From Nocardia cyriacigeorgica GUH-2 (lineage in GTDB: Bacteria > Actinomycetota > Actinomycetes > Mycobacteriales > Mycobacteriaceae), in assembly GCF_000284035.1 (NCBI RefSeq), contig NC_016887.1, positions 2,604,001 through 2,668,000 of the forward strand: 64,000 bases of DNA. The letters run 5' to 3'. This document shows positions 33,028 through 43,968 of this stretch, one piece after another (position 1 is the first letter of the stretch; the number at the start of each line of letters is the position of its first letter). A program made the translations under genes and the position numbers. Under the pieces are notes generated by a model, which was not told the DNA's origin, made no database searches, and worked only from the letters and a program-made list of their open reading frames with translations.

Positions 33028-34584
33028 ATGACCTCGACGCGCGCGGACTACGACGTGGTGATCGTCGGCGGTGGCCACAACGGGCTGGTCGCCGCCGCGT
33101 ATCTGGCCCGGGCGGGCCGTTCGGTGCTGGTGCTGGAACAGGGCTCGGAGCTGGGTGGTGCGGCGGTGTCGGCGCGGATCTTTCCCGGCGTCGATGTGCG
33201 GTTGTCGCGGTACTCGTACCTGGTGAGCCTGCTGCCTCGCCAGATCGTCACCGATCTGGGCCTGCGGTTCGAGACCAGACGGCGGCGCATCTCCTCCTAC
33301 ACGCCCGTCGGCGATTCCGGGCTGCTGGTCGATACCGGCGACGAATCACGCACCAGGGACAGCTTCGCCCGCCTGACCGGGTCCGATGGGGAATTCCTGG
33401 CGTGGCAGCGGTTCTCCGCAATGACCGGCACGCTCGCCCGCCGCGTCTTCCCGACCCTGACCAGGCCCCTGCCCACCCGGACGGAATTGCAACACGCGGT
33501 GGGGGATTCCAGCACCTGGGAGGCGATCTTCGAGCGCCCGCTCGGCGAAACGATCGAGGCCTGGTTCGCCGACGACACTGTGCGCGGGGTGGTGTTCACC
33601 GACGCGTTGATCGGCACCTTCACCCACGCCCACGACTCGGCCCTCCTGCCGAACCGCTGCTTCCTCTACCACGTGATCGGCGGCGGCACCGGCGACTGGG
33701 ATGTGCCGATCGGCGGAATGGGCGCGCTCACCACGGCATTGGCCACCGCCGCGCGATCGGCGGGCGCGCAGCTGCGCACCGGTTGCCGCGTCACCGCCAT
33801 CGAGACCGATGACGTCCGCGCCGAGGTCCGCTGGGCCGGCGGCGCGGTGGGCGCACGGCATGTCCTGGTCAACGCTGCTCCCACCGAACTGGCCCGGCTG
33901 CTGGGTGAACCGGCCGAGGAGGCACCCGAGGGCGCGCAGTTGAAGATCAATATGGTGTTGCACCGGCTTCCGCGCCTGCGCGATCCGGCGGTCGACCCCC
34001 GCGACGCGTTCGCCGGGACATGCCATGTGGCCGAATCGTATTCGCAGCTCGAGCACGCCTACACCGAAGCGGCGGCCGGCCGGATTCCGGCTGCTCCGCC
34101 CGCCGAGATCTACTGCCACACCCTCACCGACCCCACCATCCTCGGCGCCGAGTCCGCGGGCCTGCACACGCTGACGCTCTTCGGATTGCATGCTCCCGCA
34201 CGGCTGTTCGAGGGCAATCCATCGGCGAAGGACGAGCTGGTCGCCGCGACACTGACGCAGCTGGACGAGGTGTTCGCCGAACCCCTCCGCGACTGCCTGG
34301 CCACCGATGCCGACGGCCAACCCTGCCTCGAAGCGAAGTCCCCGCTGGATCTCGAGGCCGAGGTCGGTCTGCCGCGCGGCCACATCTTCCATCGCGATCT
34401 CGCCTTCCCGTACCGGCCCGACGGCGATCCCCGCGACGATCCGGCCGCCCGGTGGGGTGTGGCCACCGGGCATCCGAATGTGCTGATCTGCGGTGCCGGC
34501 GCGGTGCGCGGCGGCGGGGTCAGCGGTATTCCCGGTCACAATGCCGCGATGGCTGTGCTGGAAGCCACCAGCGGCGGAAGATAA
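33028..34584 (+). CDS. Phytoene desaturase-like FAD-dependent oxidoreductase
   Basis: A 518-residue flavoprotein of the CrtI/PYROXD2 type. It has the N-terminal FAD-binding motif VVIVGGGHNGLVAAAYLARAG, the VLVLEQGSELGGAAVS follow-up, IGGMGALTTAL (about 230), and a C-terminal GAGAVRGGGVSGIPGHNAA. Members desaturate, isomerise or oxidise carotenoids and related polyenes. No carotenoid genes lie beside it, so the substrate is open. The ATG at 33028 has a GAGGGA ribosome site. It is divergent from the TerD gene. Confidence 0.87.
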   Translation: MTSTRADYDVVIVGGGHNGLVAAAYLARAGRSVLVLEQGSELGGAAVSARIFPGVDVRLSRYSYLVSLLPRQIVTDLGLRFETRRRRISSYTPVGDSGLLVDTGDESRTRDSFARLTGSDGEFLAWQRFSAMTGTLARRVFPTLTRPLPTRTELQHAVGDSSTWEAIFERPLGETIEAWFADDTVRGVVFTDALIGTFTHAHDSALLPNRCFLYHVIGGGTGDWDVPIGGMGALTTALATAARSAGAQLRTGCRVTAIETDDVRAEVRWAGGAVGARHVLVNAAPTELARLLGEPAEEAPEGAQLKINMVLHRLPRLRDPAVDPRDAFAGTCHVAESYSQLEHAYTEAAAGRIPAAPPAEIYCHTLTDPTILGAESAGLHTLTLFGLHAPARLFEGNPSAKDELVAATLTQLDEVFAEPLRDCLATDADGQPCLEAKSPLDLEAEVGLPRGHIFHRDLAFPYRPDGDPRDDPAARWGVATGHPNVLICGAGAVRGGGVSGIPGHNAAMAVLEATSGGR

Positions 34585-34713
34585 TTCGCATAAGTCGCAC
34601 GTTGTTCCTATTATTTCGACCCGAGTATCGGGCGCGCGAATATGGCGGTAGGGTTGACGCCCGGGGCGGCGCCGATGCCGTCCGTTCCGTTGATCCGGCG
34701 CCGAGGAGAACAG

Positions 34714-36123
34714 GTGGAGCTCGATACCGTCCGTGAGGAAAAAGCGATACGGGACTTGGAGAATCGCCTGGTCGACAGCCTGCCCGAGGCGACACCGGAG
34801 CAGGTCGGCAGTGCGGTGCAGAATGCGCACCAACGATTCGACGGACTGCCCATCCGTGATTTCGTTCCCATTCTTGTGGAGCGGATCGTGCGCCGCGAAC
34901 TCGACCCGGAACCGGTCGTAGAAAAAGTCGTCACGCGAATCGAGACGGCACCGGAGAATTCTGCTAACGAAATTGTCGATTCGAATTCCGATGCTCGTCA
35001 TCTGCCGGAAACCTTGCTGGCGGCGCTGCGCTCGCGCGGGCGGCTGATTCCGGTCCTCGGGGCCGTCGGCGTGCTGGTGGTGGCCGCGGTCGCGGTGGCC
35101 GCCGTGCGCGATTCCGAACCGGCTCCGGCCGCCGCTGCCGGCGCACCGCTCACGGTGGTCGAGGGCGTCGTCGGCTCGGAGAAGATGGCGTTCTTCGACG
35201 ATCCGCGCGTGGTGGACGCGCTGGCGAAACACGGTATCGATGTCGATGTGCGTCCGGCCGGTTCCCGCCAGATCGCCACCTCGGTGGAACTCGATAATCT
35301 GGATTTCGCGTTTCCGTCGAGTCTTCCTGCGGCGGAACGTATTCAGCGCGAAGCCGGAGTGAGCAGGCAGTACACGCCGTTTTCCTCGCCGATGGTGATC
35401 GCGACCTTCCAGCCGATCGTCGATCTGCTCATCCGCGCGGGCGTCGTCACGGCAGGCACGGTATCGACTTTCGACATGTCCGCATACCTGGACATGGTTG
35501 CCCGCGGCGTGCAGTGGGACCAGATCGAGGGCAACACCAGCTACCCGGTGCGCAAGAACGTGCTGGTCTCCACCACCGATCCGCGCAGCTCCAACTCCGC
35601 CGCCATGTACCTGGCGGTGGCCAGCTATGTCGCCAACGGGAATGCGGTCGTGCGCGGCAGCGCGGCCGAAGCGCATGTGCTGCCGTTGCTTTCGCGCCTG
35701 TTCCTCGCCCAGGGCTACACCGAGAATTCCTCGGAAGGCCCGTTCGGTGAGTACCTGGCCGCGGGCATGGGCCCGGCACCGATGGTGTGGGCGTATGAGG
35801 CGCAGTACGTGGCGGCGGCGGTCGAGGGAAAGATCAAACCGGAGATGAAGCTGCTGTATCCCTCGCCCACCGTGCTGTCCCGGCACGCCCTGGTGCCGCT
35901 GAACGACGACGGCGACCGGGTCGGGCAGCTGCTGTCCACCGACCCTGAGCTGCAGGCCCTCGCCGCCGAGCACGGTTTCCGCACCGGCGATGCCGCGAAG
36001 TTCGACGCCGTCACCGTGGCGCACGATGTGCCGGTCGCGCGCGATCTCATCGACGTGGTCGACATCCCGGCCTACGAAACGCTGGAGAACCTGCTCAACG
36101 GTGTGGCGAACTCCTACAACTGA
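34714..36123 (+). CDS. Membrane-anchored protein: three-helix-bundle domain plus extracytoplasmic binding-protein-like domain
   Basis: A 469-residue protein in three parts. Residues 1-75 resemble the three-helix-bundle dimerisation domain (EATPEQVGSAVQNAHQRFDG, PIRDFVPILVERIVRREL). A single transmembrane helix follows (about 108-130). An external domain of about 330 residues remains, with periplasmic-binding-protein-like features (KMAFFDDPRVVDALAKHGI, DLDFAFPSSLP-type strands, SNSAAMYLAVASYVANG). The GTG at 34714 is preferred for its GAGGAGAACAG ribosome site. The N-terminal domain is known from protein-tyrosine-phosphatase and arsenate reductase relatives. The combination suggests an envelope sensor, but no partner gene is adjacent. 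Confidence 0.72.
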   Translation: MELDTVREEKAIRDLENRLVDSLPEATPEQVGSAVQNAHQRFDGLPIRDFVPILVERIVRRELDPEPVVEKVVTRIETAPENSANEIVDSNSDARHLPETLLAALRSRGRLIPVLGAVGVLVVAAVAVAAVRDSEPAPAAAAGAPLTVVEGVVGSEKMAFFDDPRVVDALAKHGIDVDVRPAGSRQIATSVELDNLDFAFPSSLPAAERIQREAGVSRQYTPFSSPMVIATFQPIVDLLIRAGVVTAGTVSTFDMSAYLDMVARGVQWDQIEGNTSYPVRKNVLVSTTDPRSSNSAAMYLAVASYVANGNAVVRGSAAEAHVLPLLSRLFLAQGYTENSSEGPFGEYLAAGMGPAPMVWAYEAQYVAAAVEGKIKPEMKLLYPSPTVLSRHALVPLNDDGDRVGQLLSTDPELQALAAEHGFRTGDAAKFDAVTVAHDVPVARDLIDVVDIPAYETLENLLNGVANSYN

Positions 36124-36161
36124 CCATCGGGTGCGGTGCTGTCACAAGGGTTCCGGTGCGC

Positions 36162-37313
36162 TCACCGCGCCGGGAACCGCACGATCCGGTCGTCGCCGGC
36201 CCGGATATCACCACGTCCATCGGTATTGGACGTGGTGAGCCACAGCGCGCCGTCGGGTGCCACCATCACCGTGCGCAGGCGGCCGTAGCCGTCGCGAAAG
36301 TGATCGGCAGGCGGGCCCGTGCCGGTGTCGGTGAGAGGAACGGTCCACAGCCGCTCGCCCCGCAATGCCGCCGCGTAGAGCGTGTTCGCGGCGATGGCGA
36401 TCCCGGAGGGTGAGGCTTCGTCGGTGGACCAGGTCACCAGCGGGTCGGTGAACCCGCGGTCGGTGCCGCCGGTCCCTTCGACCTCGGGCCAGCCGTAGTT
36501 GCGGCCGGGTTCGATGAGGTTGATCTCGTCGACGTCGTTCTGCCCGAACTCGGCGGCGAACAGCCGTCCCGTCGAATCCCACGCCAGGCCTTGAACATTG
36601 CGGTGGCCGAGGGAGTAGACGGGGGAGTCGGGGCGTGGATTGCCGGGGGCCGGGGCGCCCTCCGGTGTGAGGCGCAGGATCTTCCCGTTCGGGCTGTCGG
36701 GGTCTTGTGAGGTGTCGCGCCTGCCCGCGTCGCCGGTGTCCACGTACAGCATCCCGTCCGGACCGAAGGCGATCCGGCCGCCATTGTGGTTGCCCGCCTT
36801 GGCGATTCCGTCGAACACGACCTGCGGCGGTTGGCCGAGGCGGAACCGGACGATGCGGTTGTCGGACTCAGCGGTGAAGTAGGCGTACACGTAGCCGTCC
36901 TCGGCGTATCGCGGCGATATCGCGATCCCGAGCAGCCCACCCTCACCGCCCGCGACGACCCCCGGCACCTCGTACACCTGTTCGGCGGGTCGGCCCGGCA
37001 CGACCCGCAGGATCCGTCCGGTGTCGCGTTCGGAGACCAGCGCGGCGCCATCGGGCAGGAAATCCAGGCCCCATGGCGTCTCGATCCCGCGCACCACCTC
37101 CTCGCCCGCGGCCAGATCCGGCGCACCGGCCGGTCGGCTCACCTCGGTCGTGGATGCGAGCGGCGGTGGTGGGGTCTCCGGCGGATCGGCGGATTCGTCG
37201 CCACATGCGGCCAGGCCGAAGACGAGTAGCAGGGCGGCCGCACCGCACGTCGCTCTCGCACGGCGAGATGATCTTGCGGTCGGGATGAGACCGGACTCCT
37301 GGCGTACGCGCAT
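36162..37313 (-). CDS. PQQ-dependent sugar dehydrogenase-like lipoprotein
   Basis: A 383-residue lipoprotein. An Arg-rich start and hydrophobic stretch end in the lipobox LAAC (Cys about 37), and a Pro/Thr-rich tether follows. The rest is a six-bladed beta-propeller of the soluble aldose/sorbosone dehydrogenase family: PWGLDFLPDGAALVSERDTG, GGEGGLLGIAISPRY, NHNGGRIAFGPDGMLYVDTGD, YSLGHRNVQGLAWD. Many members bind PQQ and calcium; activity of Gram-positive lipoprotein forms is mostly untested. The ATG at 37313 follows GGAGG at nine bases. It converges with 34714-36123. Confidence 0.87.
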   Translation of the reverse strand: MRVRQESGLIPTARSSRRARATCGAAALLLVFGLAACGDESADPPETPPPPLASTTEVSRPAGAPDLAAGEEVVRGIETPWGLDFLPDGAALVSERDTGRILRVVPGRPAEQVYEVPGVVAGGEGGLLGIAISPRYAEDGYVYAYFTAESDNRIVRFRLGQPPQVVFDGIAKAGNHNGGRIAFGPDGMLYVDTGDAGRRDTSQDPDSPNGKILRLTPEGAPAPGNPRPDSPVYSLGHRNVQGLAWDSTGRLFAAEFGQNDVDEINLIEPGRNYGWPEVEGTGGTDRGFTDPLVTWSTDEASPSGIAIAANTLYAAALRGERLWTVPLTDTGTGPPADHFRDGYGRLRTVMVAPDGALWLTTSNTDGRGDIRAGDDRIVRFPAR

Positions 37314-37497
37314 GATCACTGACCTCCGGGGGTAGCCGTCCCCTCGATCGTGCCTGCCGCCGCGCCGACAATCGATCACCGGCGAGGCGGCGTCGTCACG
37401 GGGTCTCCGGACTGCTGCGCGCGGTGCGTGCGTCCACGGGCGCCGCATAACTCGGGCCGATGGACTCCGCTAGCTCTCGAGCGATGCGGAACCGACG

Positions 37498-38838
37498 TCA
37501 GTTATGCACGATCTGCCGATCCTCGACGACCTCGACCATCGTGCCGGACCGCATCCCGGGCACCACCCAGAACAGCACATACGTGCAGATCAGACTCAGC
37601 GCACAGATGCCGACGGCGTACACACTGACCGCCGGCGACGACGACCCGGCGGTCCACAGTGCGGTCGCGATCAGCGGAGCCAACCCGCCGCCGAGGATCA
37701 CCGACACCTGCACGATCAGCGAGGTACCGGAGTAGCGGACGGCCGGCGGAAAAAGTTCGGCCACGATGATGCCGCCCACGCTGTGACTGACCGGCAACGC
37801 CAGGCCCATACCCAACAGCGCCACGTACACCACCGCTCCATTGCCGGTGTTCAGCAGCGGGAAGTACACCGCCGACCAGATCAGCAACGCGGCCGTCCCC
37901 GCGAGAAACACCCACGCGGTACCGACGCGATCGGCCAGCGCACCCCACAGCGGCATGGTCAGACACCACAGCACCGACGCCACGATCACCCCGAGCAGCA
38001 GGAAGTCGCGGCTGAAGTCCAGTGACTTCGTGCCATAGGTCAGCGTGAAGACCATGAAGATGTAGACCACCGCCGAGGTCGCGATGGCGGCGCCGAGGAT
38101 CAGCAGCAGCCGCACCGGACCGACCCGCAGCGCGTCCCGCAGCGGGAACGTGACCACCTCACCGCGCCGCACCAGGTCCGCGTACTGCGCCGACTCGGTG
38201 ATGGTGAGCCGCACCGCGAGCCCGACCACCACCAGCAGCACGCTCAGCAGGAATGGAATCCGCCAGCCCCAAGAGAGAAAGGCGTCCTCGGGCAGCAGCG
38301 CGCTGGTACCGAGGAAGACCGCGTTGGCGAGGATGAGCCCGGCCGGTGTGCCCATCTGCGGGAAACTCGCATACCGGTTGAGCCGCCCGCCGGGCGCGTG
38401 CTCCATGGAGAACACCACCGCGCCCGCGCCCTCACCGCCGAGCCCGACGCCCTGGATCAGCCGCAGCACCACCAGCAGCACCGGAGCCCAGAACCCGATG
38501 CTGTCGTAATTCGGCAGCACCCCGATCAGCGTCGAGCTCACGCCCATCAGGATCAGCGAGACCACCAGCGTGGCGCGTCTGCCGATCCGGTCGCCGAAAT
38601 GCCCGAACAGCAGCCCGCCCAGTGGCCGCGCACCGAAGCCGACCGCGAAGGTGGTGAACGCCGCCAGGGTCCCGGCCGCCGGGCTCATCGACGGGAAGAA
38701 TTGCTTGCCGAAGATGAGCGCCGACGCCGTGCCGTAGAGCATGAAGTCGTACCACTCGAGGGTGGTGCCCACCAGCGTCGCCGTGGCGACCTTGCGGTGG
38801 GTCGGCGCGAGGGTCGATCCGGAGGGTCCAGCGGTCAC
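37498..38838 (-). CDS. MFS transporter of the metabolite:H+ symporter type
   Basis: A 446-residue protein with twelve predicted helices and the MHS-subfamily signatures LEWYDFMLYGTASALIFGKQF at helix 1. ARPLGGLLFGHFGDRIGRRA follows in loop 2-3, and RLIQGVGLGGEGAGAV in helix 4. Relatives import organic acids, shikimate, proline or betaine. The GTG at 38838 (VTAGPSGSTLAP) gives the usual N-terminal length; the frame is open to 38877. No catabolic genes adjoin it, so the substrate cannot be inferred. Confidence 0.87.
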   Translation of the reverse strand: MTAGPSGSTLAPTHRKVATATLVGTTLEWYDFMLYGTASALIFGKQFFPSMSPAAGTLAAFTTFAVGFGARPLGGLLFGHFGDRIGRRATLVVSLILMGVSSTLIGVLPNYDSIGFWAPVLLVVLRLIQGVGLGGEGAGAVVFSMEHAPGGRLNRYASFPQMGTPAGLILANAVFLGTSALLPEDAFLSWGWRIPFLLSVLLVVVGLAVRLTITESAQYADLVRRGEVVTFPLRDALRVGPVRLLLILGAAIATSAVVYIFMVFTLTYGTKSLDFSRDFLLLGVIVASVLWCLTMPLWGALADRVGTAWVFLAGTAALLIWSAVYFPLLNTGNGAVVYVALLGMGLALPVSHSVGGIIVAELFPPAVRYSGTSLIVQVSVILGGGLAPLIATALWTAGSSSPAVSVYAVGICALSLICTYVLFWVVPGMRSGTMVEVVEDRQIVHN

Positions 38839-38898
38839 TACTATCCGTTCAGCCTGCGGCGCGCGGCCGCGTCTCATCTGGTGAGGCCGGGGCGAGGC

Positions 38899-39819
38899 TC
38901 AGAGCTGAGCACCGACCTGCTGGGCGATGAGCTCGAGGTGGTCGAGATCGCGCAGGTCCAGGATCTGCAGGTAGATTCGCTGGGCGCCGATCTCGGCGTA
39001 GCGGCCGATCTTGTCGACCACTTCGGCGGGGGAGCCCGCCAGGCCGTTGGCCTTCAGCTCGTCCACCTCGCGGCCGATCGCGTCGGCCCGGCGCGCGACC
39101 TCGGCGTCGCTGCTGCCGACGCACGCTACCAGCGCACTCGAATAGATCATGTCGTCGGCCGGGCGGCAGCGCTCGGCCACCGCGGCGCGGACGCGATCGA
39201 ACTGGGTGGCGGTCTCGTCGAGTGAGGAAAACGGCACATTGAACTCGGAGGCATAGCGCGCCGCCAGGCGAGGCGTGCGGCGCGCGCCCTTGCCGCCGAT
39301 CAGCACCGGCACCGGACCCTGCACCGGCTTGGGCAGCGCGGGCGAATCGGTGAGCTGATAGTGGGCGCCGTCGAAGCTGAAGGTATCGCCCAGCTTGGTC
39401 TCCCACAGTCCGGTGATGATGGCGAGCTGCTCTTCGAATCGCGCGAACTTGTCGCCGGGGAACGGAATGCCGTAGGCGGCATGCTCTTCGGCGAACCACC
39501 CGGTGCCGAGGCCGAACTCGACGCGGCCACCCGACATCTGGTCGACCTGGGCGACCTGAATGGCCAGCGGTCCCGGTAGCCGGAAGGTCGCGGCGGTGAC
39601 CAGGGTGCCGAGCCGGATGCGCTCGGTCTCCCTGGCCAGCCCCGCGAGGGTGATCCAGGCATCGGTCGGTCCTGGCAAACCGCTGGCATCGCCCATCGCG
39701 AGATAGTGATCGGATCGGAAGAACGCCCCGTAGCCGAGGTCTTCGGCGGCCTTGGCGACCTTCAGGAGCGTGTCGTAGTCGGCGCCCTGTTGCGGCTCGG
39801 TGAAGATACGCAGTTCCAT
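38899..39819 (-). CDS. LLM-class F420-dependent oxidoreductase
   Basis: A 306-residue luciferase-like monooxygenase-fold protein: MELRIFTEPQQGADYDTLL, GYGAFFRSDHYLAMG, LAGLARETERIRLGTLVTAATFR, QVDQMSGGRVEFGLGTGW and VPVLIGGKGARRTPRLAARYA. This pattern is that of actinobacterial F420-dependent reductases and oxidases rather than FMN-dependent luciferases. The ATG at 39819 starts directly at the family N-terminus. The zinc-ribbon-like gene lies 56 bp upstream on the same strand and may be co-transcribed. The substrate is unknown. Confidence 0.87.
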   Translation of the reverse strand: MELRIFTEPQQGADYDTLLKVAKAAEDLGYGAFFRSDHYLAMGDASGLPGPTDAWITLAGLARETERIRLGTLVTAATFRLPGPLAIQVAQVDQMSGGRVEFGLGTGWFAEEHAAYGIPFPGDKFARFEEQLAIITGLWETKLGDTFSFDGAHYQLTDSPALPKPVQGPVPVLIGGKGARRTPRLAARYASEFNVPFSSLDETATQFDRVRAAVAERCRPADDMIYSSALVACVGSSDAEVARRADAIGREVDELKANGLAGSPAEVVDKIGRYAEIGAQRIYLQILDLRDLDHLELIAQQVGAQL

Positions 39820-39875
39820 ATCGTCATCGTGCCGCACACCGGGACCGCGGGCGCGGCCGGCACCGCGCCGGGCAC

Positions 39876-40100
39876 TCAGCCGCGGCGTTGACCGGCGGTC
39901 ATGGTGGTGGGCCGGACTCGATCGGCCCAGCCGCACGGCAGCGAACAGGTGGCCGTCACCCAGGTCTCTTCGTCGCCGTTGTCGAAAATGTGCTTGGTGG
40001 TCGCTGCACGGGCGGGATAACCGCAGGCGCCGCATTTGCCGAAGTAGTTGAGGATCTCCTCGGTGTGGGTGATCGCCACGCGGCGATCGGGTTTCGTCAT
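39876..40100 (-). CDS. Small zinc-ribbon-like protein
   Basis: A 74-residue protein from an ATG with AAGGAG upstream. It has four spaced cysteines (CGACGY near residue 22 and CSLPC near 53), the spacing of a zinc ribbon, and central strands KHIFDNGDEETWVTATC. Conserved small proteins of this kind occur in nocardiae and mycobacteria without assigned function. It precedes the F420-type oxidoreductase gene. Confidence 0.75.
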   Translation of the reverse strand: MTKPDRRVAITHTEEILNYFGKCGACGYPARAATTKHIFDNGDEETWVTATCSLPCGWADRVRPTTMTAGQRRG

Positions 40101-40413
40101 CGGGTCTCCTTTGTCGAGGGTGGCACCGTCCAGTGTGCCGAAAATGTGTCTGAGGTCACACCGGATTCGGTTGGGAGTTGTCATAGGGCTGGTCGGGCGG
40201 GTTTGGGGGAACGGCCAAGTGCGCGATCGGGGATCGGCGCAAAAGCCGTGGTGAACTTCGGGCAACAGGATTCCGGGGTACTTTCCGGCGGCTGCGGTGG
40301 CGCCGAAAGGTGGTGGTGGGAACCACAACCCCGCTGTATTGTGACTGACGTTACACAGTAGCTACCCGCCGACCCGAGTTGTTCGTTGCGGGCCGACGAG
40401 AAGATGTACGCAG
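40101..40413. other. Divergent promoter region
   Basis: 313 bp between the zinc-ribbon gene and the acyl-CoA synthetase fusion. No gene is recognised in it. Near the synthetase start, TTGTGACTGACGTTACACAG (about 40336-40355) holds TGTGA and TACACA half-sites that may form a regulatory element. Nothing else stands out. Confidence 0.4.
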
Positions 40414-42519
40414 TTGGTTACCGACGTCATCGATGTGGTCGCTGAATTAGCGGCAAGCCGGGCAGCCGTATGGGATCTGCTGCTCGACGCGCAAACTTAT
40501 CCCCGGGTGTTCGCCGGCATCGGCGCCGCCGAACGGCTGGATGTGCCCGATCGCAACCCGCTGCTGGAGATGCGAGTCGGCACCCCCGACACCGGCATTC
40601 GCATCCATCAGATCCGGGTGACGATCGGCCGCTGGTACGAGAGCATGGAACTGCACAGCCCGATGCAGGGCAGTTTCGCCTCGGTCCGGTTGAGCGGCGA
40701 GGGCGAGCGCACCCGGGTCTGCGTGACCTACTTCAGCCCGGGCCGGATGCATCCGCGCCTGGCGAAGCTGTCCAACGGCGCGATCACCGCATGGACCGAG
40801 GCCGGGCTGCGCCGCATCGAAGACCTCGTGCGCGGCGCGCGCACCTCCGTCGTCGTCAACGGGGAGAACGCGCCGGTCCGCCGTCAGGTCGGTGTGCTGC
40901 GCCAGGTCATGACCACCGGCGTGGTCAACACCGGGCGACCGGACGTGGCCGTGAAACAGCTTCGGTCGCTGAGCAAATGGGGATTCAACCTGGCGGGCGG
41001 CTACGCCGCGGGCGCGGACCATTCGCCCGGCCGCATCGCCGTGGCCGACGATCGCGGCACCCGCACCTTCGCCGAGATGCACGAACGCACCAATGCCCTG
41101 GCCGGCGCCATGGGATCGCTCGGACTCACCTCCGGCGACGCCATCGGGCTGCTGTCGAACAACCACGCGGGCATGGTGGAAACCATGGTCGCCGCGGGCA
41201 AGCTCGGCGTCGATGTGGCCCTGCTCAATTCGGGCCTATCGGGGCGGCGCATCGAGGAGATCGTGCAGCGGCATCGGCTCTCGGCCTTGTTCGTCGACGG
41301 CGAACTCGAAGAATTGGTCCGCTACCTGCACACCGACGTCCCCCGCTACAACACCGACGGCAGACCGCCGGTGCCCGATCGCACCACCATCGACGAGCTG
41401 ATCGCCATGGGGCAGTACGAGTTCCGTCGCCCGAGCCAACCCGGCCGGTTGATCGTGCTCACCTCCGGGACCAGCGGCCGTCCCAAGGGTGCGCGCCGTC
41501 CACACCCGAAGGGCTTCGGCACCATCGCGGCACTGCTGTCGCGGATCCCGCTGGGTATGGACGAGGCCATGCTCATCCCGGCGCCGCTGTTCCACACCTG
41601 GGGCCTGGCGGGGCTGCAGTTGAGCACCGCTCTGCGGTCCACAGTCGTGCTGCCGGAGAAGTTCGACGCCGAGGATTGCCTGCGCCGCATCGAAGAACAT
41701 CGTGTCGTCACCCTGATCGTGGTGCCGACCATGGTCAAACGCATCATGGACCTGCCGGTGCAGGTGCGCTCCCGCTACGACACCTCCAGCCTGCGCCACG
41801 TGGTGAGCTGCGGTGCACCGCTGGCCGGGGCCACCGTGCTGCGGTTCATGGACATCTACGGCGACATCCTCTACAACGTCTACGGATCCACCGAGGTCAG
41901 CTGGGCGTCGGTGGCGACCCCCGAAGACCTGCGCACCTCACCGACCACCGCCGGCCGCCCGCCGCTGGGCACCAAGGTCGCGGTGCTGGGGGAGGACCGC
42001 AAACCAGTGCCCATCGGGGCCGCCGGACGCATCTTCGTCGGCAACCACATGCTGTTCGACGGGTACGTCAACGCGGCACCACCCGATGAAGCGGAGGGCA
42101 TGCTCGACACCGGCGACCTGGGCTATTTCGATGTGGCGGGCCGGCTGTTCATCGCCGGCCGCGACGACGAGATGATCATCTCCGGCGGCGAGAACGTCTT
42201 CCCGCGCCCGGTGGAGGAGGCGCTGTCGCATCTGCCGCAGATCAGCGAGGTGGCCGTGGTCGGCGTCCCGGACGACGAATTCGGCCAGCGGCTGGCGGCT
42301 TTCGTGGTCAAACGCGAAGGCGCCGGGCTGGACCCGGACATGATCCGCACCTATATCCGGCATCGGCTCAGCCGCTTCTCGGTGCCGCGCGACGTCACCT
42401 TCCTGAACGCGCTGCCGCGCGGGGAGACCGGCAAAATCCTCAAGCGCCTGCTCACCGACGCCGGCGGCCCCGGACGGCCACCCGCGATCGGCGGACTGGC
42501 CTTGCCCGGCCCCATGTAG
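40414..42519 (+). CDS. SRPBCC domain-acyl-CoA synthetase fusion
   Basis: A 701-residue two-domain protein. Residues 1-145 look like a START/SRPBCC lipid-binding domain (VAELAASRAAVWDLLLDAQTYPR, the ESMELHSPMQGSFASVRL strands and a C-terminal helix RLAKLSNGAITAWTEAGLRR). Residues 170-690 are an AMP-binding acyl-CoA synthetase of the FadD type, with LTSGTSGRPKGARR, YGSTEVSW, LDTGDLGYFDVAGRLFIAGR and the catalytic lysine in PRGETGKILKR. A fused lipid-binding domain could present a hydrophobic acid to the ligase. The start is a TTG at 40414, with only a modest GAGAAG upstream; the fusion is continuous in one frame. Confidence 0.85.
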   Translation: MVTDVIDVVAELAASRAAVWDLLLDAQTYPRVFAGIGAAERLDVPDRNPLLEMRVGTPDTGIRIHQIRVTIGRWYESMELHSPMQGSFASVRLSGEGERTRVCVTYFSPGRMHPRLAKLSNGAITAWTEAGLRRIEDLVRGARTSVVVNGENAPVRRQVGVLRQVMTTGVVNTGRPDVAVKQLRSLSKWGFNLAGGYAAGADHSPGRIAVADDRGTRTFAEMHERTNALAGAMGSLGLTSGDAIGLLSNNHAGMVETMVAAGKLGVDVALLNSGLSGRRIEEIVQRHRLSALFVDGELEELVRYLHTDVPRYNTDGRPPVPDRTTIDELIAMGQYEFRRPSQPGRLIVLTSGTSGRPKGARRPHPKGFGTIAALLSRIPLGMDEAMLIPAPLFHTWGLAGLQLSTALRSTVVLPEKFDAEDCLRRIEEHRVVTLIVVPTMVKRIMDLPVQVRSRYDTSSLRHVVSCGAPLAGATVLRFMDIYGDILYNVYGSTEVSWASVATPEDLRTSPTTAGRPPLGTKVAVLGEDRKPVPIGAAGRIFVGNHMLFDGYVNAAPPDEAEGMLDTGDLGYFDVAGRLFIAGRDDEMIISGGENVFPRPVEEALSHLPQISEVAVVGVPDDEFGQRLAAFVVKREGAGLDPDMIRTYIRHRLSRFSVPRDVTFLNALPRGETGKILKRLLTDAGGPGRPPAIGGLALPGPM

Positions 42520-42600
42520 CGCGGTAGGTGCCGCTTCGGCAATCCGGCGCCATCGCGTAGGTTCGTCTACGCGAATGCCCGGCATGTTGGAAAGGCGCCA

Positions 42601-43948
<1,348 letters not shown>

Positions 43949-43968
<20 letters not shown>

